Of a DNA stretch of 22,818 nucleotides, positions 1 through 6,359 are shown one piece after another. Positions within the stretch are counted from its first letter, which is position 1. Each line of letters opens with the position of its first letter. Source of the stretch: PWPS01 sp964573145 (lineage in GTDB: Bacteria; Patescibacteriota; Minisyncoccia; Minisyncoccales; PWPS01); contig CAZNIM010000009.1 of NCBI GenBank assembly GCA_964573145.1, positions 1 to 22,818 of the forward strand. The letters are read 5' to 3'. The translations under genes and the position numbers were made by a program. The notes below the pieces were generated by a model. That model saw only the letters and a list, made by a program, of their open reading frames with translations. It did no database searches and had not been told where the DNA came from.

Positions 1-452
<452 letters not shown>

Positions 453-543
453 GAGACTTCGAAACAGCTCCAAAAAACCAAAATATGTTCTTTTATGAAC
501 GTGTGGATCTTCAATTTTAAATGTGCTTTCCAATGCACTACCT
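453..543 (-). other. 16S rRNA leader with two short hairpins
   Basis: Transcribed spacer between the rRNA promoter and the mature 16S 5' end. It contains two small inverted repeats: GTTC/GAAC at 487-490 and 497-500, and GTGC/GCAC at 523-526 and 535-538. Such leader sequence normally pairs with the 3' trailer for RNase III processing and carries antitermination signals. The trailer is outside the window, so the pairing cannot be tested here. No convincing boxA was seen. Confidence 0.5.
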
Positions 544-572
544 ATTGTAGTCGATACTGATTTTTTTGTCAA
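544..572 (-). promoter_or_regulatory. rRNA operon promoter, sigma-70 type
   Basis: On the minus strand a perfect -35 TTGACA (567-572) is separated by 17 nt from TACAAT (544-549), a near-perfect -10. It lies about 90 nt upstream of the mature 16S 5' end. It is the strongest promoter match in the window, as expected for an rRNA gene. Confidence 0.85.
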
Positions 573-587
573 ATAAAACTGTCGAAA

Positions 588-622
588 TCAGTTCTTCAAC
601 TGACCTAAGGCCCGCGCCGGGC
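588..622. repeat. Two inverted repeats upstream of the rRNA promoter
   Basis: TCAGTT-CTTC-AACTGA (588-603) is a 6-bp stem with a 4-nt loop. GCCCG-CGC-CGGGC (610-622) is a GC-rich 5-bp stem with a 3-nt loop. They sit between tRNA-Thr and the rRNA promoter. Read on the minus strand, neither is followed by a T-run, so a rho-independent terminator is not supported. They could be a transcript 3'-end structure for the tsf-tRNA unit or a protein site near the -35. The role is unknown. Confidence 0.5.
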
Positions 623-645
623 ATCTCATTTCAATGTTTTTTATG

Positions 646-718
646 AGCCAGCTGTCGGATTCGAACCGACGACCCGCTCTTTACAAGAGAGCTGCTCTGG
701 CCACTGAGCTAAGCTGGC
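646..718 (-). tRNA. tRNA-Thr (anticodon UGU)
   Basis: The reverse complement folds as a full cloverleaf. The acceptor stem is GCCAGCT/AGCTGGC, the T-arm contains GGTTCGAATCC, and the anticodon loop CTTGTAA carries UGU, which reads ACA threonine codons. The discriminator base is U (646). CCA is not encoded, so it must be added by a nucleotidyltransferase. The gene starts 6 nt after the tsf stop codon and is probably cotranscribed with rpsB-tsf. Confidence 0.96.
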
Positions 719-724
719 TGTTCT

Positions 725-1318
725 TTATATTTGATACCGAGTAAATCTTTTTATCTCGATACTTTCCCCTATTTTGGCTAAATATTCATTTACCAAATCC
801 TCAATCGTCATACTGTCATCTTTGACCCAAGCTTGATTCAGAAGAACATTTCTTTCCATAAACTTCTTCAGCTTCCCTTTTACTATCTGCTCTTTTACCT
901 TTTCCGGCTTATCGGCATCTCCACTTTCTTCCATCTGATTCAAAATTATCTCTTTTTCACTTTCCAAAACTTCTTCCGGGACATCGTCTTCGGATATGTA
1001 GTCCGGATCGGTGGCTACTATCTGTAAGCAGATCTCATGAGCCAACTTTTTAAAATCATCCCCTTTGGCCACAAAATCGGTTTCACACCTTATGTCCAAA
1101 AGAACACCGGTCTTATTGTCGGAATGTATGTAGCTGGCGACCAGTCCCTCTCCGACTTCCTTATCCGATCTCTTATTGGCCAGTTTTTGACCCCACTCTC
1201 GCAAAAGTTTTTTCGCCTCTTCCAAATCACCACCGGCTTCATCCAAAGCTTTTTTACACTTCATCATCGAAACCGCGGTCTCTTGTCTAAGTTCTTTTAT
1301 TTTTTCTATATCGGCCAT
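725..1318 (-). CDS. tsf: Elongation factor Ts
   Basis: EF-Ts is the cytoplasmic guanine-nucleotide exchange factor that recycles EF-Tu-GDP. The 197-residue product begins with the UBA-like domain (about residues 1-55; the LRQETAVSMMKCKKAL stretch is typical) and contains the family signature ETDFVAKGDDF near residue 80, the segment that contacts EF-Tu. It is much shorter than E. coli EF-Ts (283 aa) and resembles the short Thermus-type form, which lacks part of the core and the coiled coil. It follows rpsB by 26 nt, the classic rpsB-tsf order, and ends with TAA 6 nt before tRNA-Thr. No Shine-Dalgarno sequence precedes the ATG; the leader is AT-rich. Confidence 0.97.
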   Translation of the reverse strand: MADIEKIKELRQETAVSMMKCKKALDEAGGDLEEAKKLLREWGQKLANKRSDKEVGEGLVASYIHSDNKTGVLLDIRCETDFVAKGDDFKKLAHEICLQIVATDPDYISEDDVPEEVLESEKEIILNQMEESGDADKPEKVKEQIVKGKLKKFMERNVLLNQAWVKDDSMTIEDLVNEYLAKIGESIEIKRFTRYQI

Positions 1319-1344
1319 ATTTTTGATCGATTAAACTAAAAATT

Positions 1345-2136
1345 TTAACTCAATACTTCGTCCAATTTATTCAAAATGAACTTGATTGAAGAAACGGCGT
1401 CATCATTGGCCGGAATCGGATAATCGACACTTCTCGGATCGGTATTGCTGTCGCAAACGGCGACTATCTTAACGTCTTTCTGCCTCGCCTCCTCCAGAGC
1501 CAACTCATCCTTGTCGGCATTAAGAGCAAACAGGATATCCGGCAACGAAGTCATCTCTTTAACTCCTCCGAATTTTTTCTCCAAAGCTTCTATCTCTCTA
1601 TCAATCTCCAACTGCTCCATCTTGGTATATTTATCGAACTCACCCTTCTCTCTCTTTTTTAAAAGATCGTTCAGATGATCTATCCTCTTTTTTATCTCAC
1701 TGAAATTGGTCATAAAGCCACCGATCCAGCGATAAGTTATATAAGGAATCTTATGCTTCTTAGCAAGCTTTTTTACTTCGGTTTCGGTTTGCGGTTTTGT
1801 CCCCACAATCATAATATCCTTGCCTTCGTTTTTGGACTCTCCCAAGAATTTCAAAGCTTGTTCCAGCTTTTCGGCAGTCTTTATCAGGTCGAATATATGA
1901 ACCGCACCCTTGACCCCGTCAATATAAGGATCCATGTTCGGGTGTCTTTTTGAAGAGGAATGCCCGAAATGAAGTCCGTGTTTTCCCAGCTCATCCGGAT
2001 CTATCTTTATCTTAATCTCTTTCTTTTTCTTGGCTTCTTTCTTTTTTTCGTCACCGCTCTTCTCCTCTTTCTTCTCCTCTTTCTTTTCTTCTTTCTTTTC
2101 TTCTTTCTTTTTCTCTTTTTCTTCTTTTTTACTCAT
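1345..2136 (-). CDS. rpsB: Small ribosomal subunit protein uS2 with Lys/Glu-rich N-terminal extension
   Basis: uS2 binds the 30S head-body junction and helps recruit bS1. The S2 fold starts around residue 45. The family segment GLHFGHSSSKRHPNMDPYI follows, and later motifs YRWIGGFMTN and CDSNTDPRSVDYPIPANDD are diagnostic. The product is 263 aa. The unusual part is residues 1-44, almost entirely K and E in EEKK units, which normal uS2 proteins lack. The extension is in frame, and no alternative Met lies between it and the fold, so the start at 2136 is supported. A promoter lies at 2184-2211. tsf follows. The tail is encoded by a purine-rich repeat and is probably disordered. Confidence 0.96.
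   Translation of the reverse strand: MSKKEEKEKKKEEKKEEKKEEKKEEKSGDEKKKEAKKKKEIKIKIDPDELGKHGLHFGHSSSKRHPNMDPYIDGVKGAVHIFDLIKTAEKLEQALKFLGESKNEGKDIMIVGTKPQTETEVKKLAKKHKIPYITYRWIGGFMTNFSEIKKRIDHLNDLLKKREKGEFDKYTKMEQLEIDREIEALEKKFGGVKEMTSLPDILFALNADKDELALEEARQKDVKIVAVCDSNTDPRSVDYPIPANDDAVSSIKFILNKLDEVLS
2017..2133 (-). repeat. Low-complexity purine repeat encoding the uS2 Lys/Glu tail
   Basis: On the coding strand this stretch is nearly all purine, made of repeated GAA/GAG and AAA/AAG codons that give EEKK repeats (residues 2-40 of uS2). Such sequence can expand or contract by slippage, so its length may differ between strains. Confidence 0.7.
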
Positions 2137-2183
2137 AAATGTTTTCTTTTAGATATCCAAAATATAAAAAACGACACTTTTGT

Positions 2184-2211
2184 AATATAACACTACTTGG
2201 TAAAAAATCAA
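2184..2211 (-). promoter_or_regulatory. Probable rpsB-tsf promoter
   Basis: On the minus strand TTGATT (2206-2211) and TATATT (2184-2189) are spaced by 16 nt, about 50 nt upstream of the rpsB ATG. It points away from the rpmE promoter in the same intergenic region. Confidence 0.6.
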
Positions 2212-2222
2212 GTAATCACTTG
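2209..2222. promoter_or_regulatory. Palindrome CAAGT-AATC-ACTTG between divergent promoters
   Basis: A perfect 5-bp inverted repeat with a 4-nt spacer overlaps the -35 of the rpsB promoter and lies about 17 nt upstream of the rpmE -35. Another ACTTG lies close by at about 2194-2198. The position fits an operator for autoregulation or a divergent switch, but no regulator is identified. Confidence 0.4.
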
Positions 2223-2238
2223 AAAAAGTCAAAACCTC

Positions 2239-2267
2239 TTGATTATTCAGCTTTTTTCTGGTAAAAT
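2239..2267 (+). promoter_or_regulatory. Probable rpmE promoter
   Basis: TTGATT (2239-2244), a 17-nt spacer and TAAAAT (2262-2267) lie 33 nt upstream of the rpmE ATG. Spacing is ideal for a sigma-70-type promoter. Confidence 0.7.
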
Positions 2268-2300
2268 AGTCCCAGCTTCAACATTTAAAGGTAAAAAATT

Positions 2301-2639
2301 ATGAAAAATAAGCATCCGGAAACGGTAAAAACAAAAATTGAATGCGCTTGCGGTAAAAAGTTCGATGTGGAATCGACAAAAGACGACTTGGAGGTTGAAA
2401 TTTGCTCCAATTGTCATCCTTTTTATACCGGAAAAGAGAAGATCGTTGACAAGATGGGAAGAGTCGAAAAGTTTAAAAAGAAGATGGAGAAAGCGGAGAA
2501 AGAAAAAGAGGAAAAGAAGAAAAGAGAAGCGAAAAAGAAGAAGAAAGAGAAAGAGAGCGATAAGAATAATGATAAAGAGGAAGAGAAGAAAGAGAAAGAG
2601 GAAAAATCAAAGAGCAAAAAAGACGAAGCTAAAAAATAG
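2301..2639 (+). CDS. rpmE: Large ribosomal subunit protein bL31 with Lys/Glu-rich C-terminal tail
   Basis: bL31 bridges the central protuberance of the 50S to the 30S head. Residues 1-57 are the bL31 fold. The zinc-ribbon cysteines are all present (C15, C17, C35, C38), so this is the zinc-binding form, and SNCHPFYTGK is the family signature. Normal bL31 is about 70 aa. This one has 112 because residues 58-112 form a highly charged K/E tail with no hydrophobic residues, probably disordered. A weak Shine-Dalgarno-like AAAGG precedes the ATG. The gene has its own promoter, is divergent from rpsB and is followed by a strong terminator. A long frame in another phase over the tail is an artefact of its purine-only composition. 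Confidence 0.95.
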   Translation: MKNKHPETVKTKIECACGKKFDVESTKDDLEVEICSNCHPFYTGKEKIVDKMGRVEKFKKKMEKAEKEKEEKKKREAKKKKKEKESDKNNDKEEEKKEKEEKSKSKKDEAKK

Positions 2640-2650
2640 CTGTAGAAATT

Positions 2651-2687
2651 AAAAGCCCTTTCTTTTCATAGTAAGGGCTTTTTCTTT
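2651..2687 (+). terminator. Rho-independent terminator after rpmE
   Basis: AAGCCCTT (2653-2660) pairs perfectly with AAGGGCTT (2673-2680) around a 12-nt loop, followed by a T-rich run. It starts 13 nt after the rpmE stop codon. Confidence 0.85.
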
Positions 2688-2747
2688 ATACAATTGAAGC
2701 GTTAAAAAGATATATGCCAAGTTATAAATTTAAATATCAGATTAAAA

Positions 2748-2912
2748 TTGGATAGGTTCCCCCACCCGATAAGTTAAAAATAGGTTCGANNNNNNNNNNN
2801 NNNNNNNNNNNNNNNNNNNNNNNNNNNNNNNNNNNNNNNNNNNNNNNNNNNNNNNNNNNNNNNNNNNNNNNNNNNNNNNNNNNNNNNNNAAAAATAGGTT
2901 CGACCTATCCAA
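2748..2912. repeat. Inverted repeat flanking the assembly gap
   Basis: TTGGATAGGT (2748-2757) is the exact reverse complement of ACCTATCCAA (2903-2912). In addition ATAGGT-TCG-ACCTAT (2894-2908) is itself a perfect hairpin. The gap makes the true distance between the arms unknown. The structure lies in the leader region of prfA. Confidence 0.6.
2776..2903 (+). other. Assembly gap (100 N) with identical 14-nt contig ends
   Basis: Positions 2790-2889 are N. The last 14 known bases before the gap (2776-2789) and the first 14 after it (2890-2903) are identical: AAAAATAGGTTCGA. Exactly 100 Ns is a conventional placeholder. The shared ends suggest either that the two contigs simply overlap or that a tandem repeat lies in the gap. 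The 300-nt stretch from 2640 to 2939 otherwise holds the rpmE terminator and the prfA leader, and no gene was seen. Confidence 0.9.
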
Positions 2913-2939
2913 AGAGTTATAGATTAAGGATTAAATTTT

Positions 2940-4031
2940 ATGTCAAAATTAGAAGAGATAAAAAATGAATACGAAGAGATTACCGAAAAGTTGAAGCGGC
3001 CGGATGAAATAAACGATTCTCAAAAATTCGGAGAATTGTCCAAAAAAAGAAGTGAATTGGAGCCTTTGATGAAAAAGATTAATCAGTATCTCGAAACCAA
3101 AAAAAGAATCTCCGAAAACAAGGAGCTGGCTCAAGGTGAGGGCGAATTGGCCGAATTGGCGGCTACGGAACTGGAAGAGTTGAAAGAAAAAAGAGAGAAG
3201 ATGAAAAAAGAATTAAAGGTTTTACTGATTGAAAAAGAAGAGAAAAACAGAATGAAAGAAGAAGGTTCTTCCGAAAACTCGGCAATCGTAGAGATTAGAG
3301 CCGGGGCGGGAGGAGATGAAGCCTCTCTCTTTGCCGGTGATCTTTTTGATATGTACAGTAAATTCGCCACTAAAAATAATTGGTCGGTCAAGTCTTTGGA
3401 CTCCAACAAGGCCGATATCGGCGGTTATAAATCGATAACTTTCAAAGTTAAGGGAAAGGGCTCTTTCACCGAATTGAAATACGAAGGAGGAGTTCATCGA
3501 GTTCAAAGAGTTCCCGAAACGGAAAAAGGAGGTAGAATTCACACCTCGACGGTATCGGTTGCCGTTTTGCCCGAACCGGATAAAAAGACGAATATTAAAA
3601 TCGACTCTCAAGATTTAAGAATTGACACTTACCGAGCGAGCGGCCCCGGAGGTCAATACGTTAACACTTGTGACTCGGCAGTGAGAATCACACACCTACC
3701 GACCGGACTGGTCGTCTCTTCTCAAAATGAACGAAGTCAGCTGGCCAATAAAGAAAATGCAATGAGCATCCTTAAAGCTAAACTTTTGGAATTGAGGCAA
3801 CAAAAAATTAGAGAAAAGCAAGAAAAAAAGAGGAGGTCACAAATAGGTCAAGCCAAGAGAAGTCAAAAGATAAGAACTTACAATTTTTTACAAGACAGAG
3901 TTACCGATCACAGAATCGAAGAAAGTTGGCATAATCTTCCGGAGATAATGAGTGGTAATCTGTCAGAAATAATAAAAGCCCTGAAAAGGGCTGAAGACGA
4001 AGAAAAGCTCGGCGATATAAAAATCGACTGA
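2940..4031 (+). CDS. prfA: Peptide chain release factor 1
   Basis: RF1 recognises UAA and UAG stop codons and triggers peptide release. The 363-aa product has the normal length. An N-terminal coiled-coil domain (about 1-110) is followed by the codon-recognition domain with P192-E193-T194, the PxT tripeptide that marks RF1 rather than RF2 (E. coli has PAT). The catalytic G237-G238-Q239 lies in SGPGGQYVNT. An AAGGA Shine-Dalgarno sequence (2926-2930) sits 9 nt before the ATG. The gene itself ends in TGA, so RF2 must exist elsewhere. It converges with the transglycosylase gene only 4 nt away and with no obvious terminator between them. Confidence 0.97.
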   Translation: MSKLEEIKNEYEEITEKLKRPDEINDSQKFGELSKKRSELEPLMKKINQYLETKKRISENKELAQGEGELAELAATELEELKEKREKMKKELKVLLIEKEEKNRMKEEGSSENSAIVEIRAGAGGDEASLFAGDLFDMYSKFATKNNWSVKSLDSNKADIGGYKSITFKVKGKGSFTELKYEGGVHRVQRVPETEKGGRIHTSTVSVAVLPEPDKKTNIKIDSQDLRIDTYRASGPGGQYVNTCDSAVRITHLPTGLVVSSQNERSQLANKENAMSILKAKLLELRQQKIREKQEKKRRSQIGQAKRSQKIRTYNFLQDRVTDHRIEESWHNLPEIMSGNLSEIIKALKRAEDEEKLGDIKID

Positions 4032-4035
4032 CCGT

Positions 4036-5442
4036 CTATTGAGTCATTATTTCAATATCACGCTGGAACTGGTCGGCTCTATTTATAACTTGATCTGCGT
4101 ACCAGAAAAATCTGGAATTGGTAGTGCTTCCCGAAAAGTAAATCATTGCCGCTCTCCACTCCCCTTCTCTGGTTCGTGATCCGGCTCCCGAGTTGGTTAA
4201 AAGAACTCCCGATGCCAAAAATGAATCTCTGATACTCCAAGGATCGGGTTCTCTACCCAAAATTGACCTGACTTGCGGTCTGACGCTTTGCCAAGTTGAA
4301 GGAATAAATTGAGCCGGGCCCATCGCTCCACCCCAACCGACCTCGGAACCTCCTTGGATCATCGTACAAGAAATCGGAGTCCGCAGGGGATCTCTACCCA
4401 GTTCGGAAGTAATGCTCAAAAATGGAGGTATGTCTCTGGTCGGATGCATTCCTTGATTGTATCTTCTACCATTATGGATATGAACCGAATTTCCGGACGA
4501 AGTGTCGGTTATATAACACTGTCCGACATTTCTACCCAGAGCCGATTCTTGCTGGAGGATTGAAAGCAAAAATGCGGGACGAATTCCGGTTTGATTTTCC
4601 ACCCACCTCGCTATCTCGTAAGCCTCCTCGAAAGTGGGGGCTTCTATATCATCCGGAAGTCCGGCCAGTTCAAATATTCTTTCTCTTATCTCTTGAGCCC
4701 GGCCGGCAACTATCTCTTTTTCTTCCATTTGTCTCTGATATTCTTCCTCGGTGAGCCCGTAGAGTCTCTGCTGCTCTGATCTGGCGGCCGCCGATTCGGC
4801 TTTTTGTAACGCCTGCAATTCGGCCTGTCTTTGTGCTTCCTCTCTTTCTCTGGCTAAACGCTCCTCTTCGCTTTCCAGAGAGTTTCTTAAATCCCTGACC
4901 TCATTTAGGATTGAATTGGTTTCATTCGACAGCATCTCCAAAGCGGTTAAATTGTTGAAGAAGTCGGAGAGATCATTTCCGTTAATCAGCAATTCCAAAG
5001 TTGATTTTTCACTTTCTCTTTTAACCGTTTTCAATATCTCCGATATCTGATCTCTGGACACTTCTATTCTTTGATTCATTCTTCTTATCGATTCTTGAGT
5101 ATCATTAATTTGATATCCGAGCTGTCTTATTCTAACCTCACTTTGTTGAATTTGTTGATCCAGTTGATTAATTCTGTTTCCCAAAGTGGCAATCTGATTC
5201 GATAAGTTTTGCTTTTCTTGTTCGGTTCTTTCTATATCTTCTTCGTATTGCTTCTGAATCTTACTCAGATAATCTTCACATTTTTCAAGTATCTCCCGAC
5301 AAGCGTCATCTCCTTCTCTTTGACAATAACTGTCCAAGCTGGCAGAAGAGAAGCAAAGCTCCACTTCGGAGCTGCTCAATCCGAAAACCCCACTCGTAAA
5401 GACGAGCAGTAGAGTGAGAATTATTAACGGGATTTTTTTCAT
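4036..5442 (-). CDS. Secreted coiled-coil lytic transglycosylase (SLT/MltB-like domain)
   Basis: Predicted exported peptidoglycan-cleaving enzyme. The chosen start (5442) gives 468 aa, begins 1 nt after the rplY stop, and has an AAGGAAG ribosome site 7 nt upstream. A longer frame to 5517 would add 25 basic residues in front of the signal peptide and overlap rplY. Residues 1-21 form a signal peptide. Four cysteines (30, 40, 48, 55) lie just after it. A long coiled coil covers about 56-250, as in the PcsB/EnvC-type hydrolase organisers. The C-terminal domain (about 265-468) has E299 in QQESALGRN as the probable catalytic acid and AMGPAQFIPSTW (373-384), a signature of SLT enzymes. Cleavage yielding 1,6-anhydromuramyl products is inferred from the family. 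The role is probably wall remodelling at division or around secretion and pilus machinery. Confidence 0.85.
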   Translation of the reverse strand: MKKIPLIILTLLLVFTSGVFGLSSSEVELCFSSASLDSYCQREGDDACREILEKCEDYLSKIQKQYEEDIERTEQEKQNLSNQIATLGNRINQLDQQIQQSEVRIRQLGYQINDTQESIRRMNQRIEVSRDQISEILKTVKRESEKSTLELLINGNDLSDFFNNLTALEMLSNETNSILNEVRDLRNSLESEEERLAREREEAQRQAELQALQKAESAAARSEQQRLYGLTEEEYQRQMEEKEIVAGRAQEIRERIFELAGLPDDIEAPTFEEAYEIARWVENQTGIRPAFLLSILQQESALGRNVGQCYITDTSSGNSVHIHNGRRYNQGMHPTRDIPPFLSITSELGRDPLRTPISCTMIQGGSEVGWGGAMGPAQFIPSTWQSVRPQVRSILGREPDPWSIRDSFLASGVLLTNSGAGSRTREGEWRAAMIYFSGSTTNSRFFWYADQVINRADQFQRDIEIMTQ

Positions 5443-5443
5443 T

Positions 5444-6142
5444 TTATTCTTCCTTTTTTTCGTTATCGTCTTCTTTTTCCCCTTCCTCAGACCCCTCTTC
5501 ATCTTCCTCTTTTTCACCGATTACTTCGATTCCTTCCAAATCTTCATCAAGCGGCTCTTCCAGCTCTTCTTCAATGTCTTGTGGCCTGGATACCAGAGCG
5601 ACAACCTTGTCCTCTTCTTCGATTATTTCAACTCCGTCGGGAACTTTTAAATCGGCAACCTTAATAACGTCATCAAATGTTTCCAAAACCGAAATATCAA
5701 CTTCGATATCGTGAATTAACGATTCGGGTAAAGCTTCGATGGTCACCTCGGAAAGGTTTCTAACCAAAGTTCCGTCTTCCGATTTTACCACCGGTGAATC
5801 ACCGACAAAGTAAAGAGGAATTTGAACCTCCACCTTCTCTTTCAAGTTCGGTTGATAAAAGTCAACGTGGGTAAATTCATCACTTATCGGATCTTCTTGA
5901 GTGTCCTGAATAAGAACGGTCGGACTCTTTTTTACCTTTTTCCCCTCTTCATCGGTAAGGTTGATCTTGACCAAGGTACTCTCTCCGGCCTCATAATAGA
6001 TCTTGGTAAACTCAACGGGATCCATCTCTATCGATAAATTTTCAGTCTGATATCCGTAAACGATACCGGGAAGAGACCCCTCTCTTCTCAAACTTTTAGC
6101 CTTTTTTTCTTCAGATCTTATTTTTGCTGATAATTCCAACAT
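5444..6142 (-). CDS. rplY: Large ribosomal subunit protein bL25 (Ctc/TL5 type)
   Basis: bL25 binds 5S rRNA. The 232-aa product is the long Ctc/TL5 form. The N-terminal 5S-binding domain (about 1-92) includes RREGSLPGIVYG and ends in DEFTHVDFYQ. A C-terminal beta domain (about 95-180) follows, with the typical ALPESLIHDIEVDIS segment. After residue 188 the tail is almost wholly acidic (E/D-rich), opposite in charge to the uS2 and bL31 tails. The gene starts 4 nt after the ferredoxin stop and ends 1 nt before the transglycosylase start, so it sits inside the same transcription unit. No clear Shine-Dalgarno sequence precedes it. Confidence 0.95.
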   Translation of the reverse strand: MLELSAKIRSEEKKAKSLRREGSLPGIVYGYQTENLSIEMDPVEFTKIYYEAGESTLVKINLTDEEGKKVKKSPTVLIQDTQEDPISDEFTHVDFYQPNLKEKVEVQIPLYFVGDSPVVKSEDGTLVRNLSEVTIEALPESLIHDIEVDISVLETFDDVIKVADLKVPDGVEIIEEEDKVVALVSRPQDIEEELEEPLDEDLEGIEVIGEKEEDEEGSEEGEKEDDNEKKEE

Positions 6143-6146
6143 GATT

Positions 6147-6359
6147 TTACTTGATTATTTTAATCACTTTAACCGGGCACAAATCTCTGGCGCGTCCGTT
6201 ACATCCCTCCTCTTCAACCTCCAAAACTTTGTTTCCGTCCACTTCTTTTGAACCTTTAAGATCGGCTTTTCCGTCATCCCCCATCTCCCAATAATCGGGG
6301 CAAGCGGCGACACAACTTCCACAGCCGATACAATTCTCTCTGTCAAGTACGATTTTCAT
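6147..6359 (-). CDS. Ferredoxin, single [4Fe-4S] cluster
   Basis: Small acidic electron carrier of 70 aa. C10, C13 and C16 (CIGCGSC) and C61 followed by Pro form the usual ligand set for one [4Fe-4S] cluster. C20 and C53 occupy the positions that form a disulfide in Thermotoga- and Desulfovibrio-type ferredoxins; only the cysteines are seen here, the disulfide is inferred. It overlaps the end of the aldolase gene by 17 nt and precedes rplY by 4 nt. With AcdAB in the same run, it is a plausible acceptor for a pyruvate or other 2-oxoacid oxidoreductase, which is not in this window. A role with the AhpF-like reductase is less likely. Confidence 0.93.
   Translation of the reverse strand: MKIVLDRENCIGCGSCVAACPDYWEMGDDGKADLKGSKEVDGNKVLEVEEEGCNGRARDLCPVKVIKIIK

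Noticed and set aside
610..622. GC hairpin as a rho-independent terminator after tRNA-Thr
   Set aside because: No T-run follows it on the minus strand.
2338..2652. Arg/Lys-rich 104-residue frame overlapping rpmE
   Set aside because: It is a shifted reading of the purine-rich bL31 tail; the rpmE frame has the zinc cysteines, promoter and terminator.
4029..4031. Alternative genetic code with UGA read as Gly or Trp, as in some CPR lineages
   Set aside because: TGA ends prfA, acdA, acdB and the GalU-like gene at the expected family length or at overlap junctions, so UGA is a stop here.
5443..5517. Upstream start for the transglycosylase gene
   Set aside because: It would add 25 basic residues before the signal peptide and overlap rplY; the Met at 5442 has a good ribosome site and sits 1 nt past the rplY stop.
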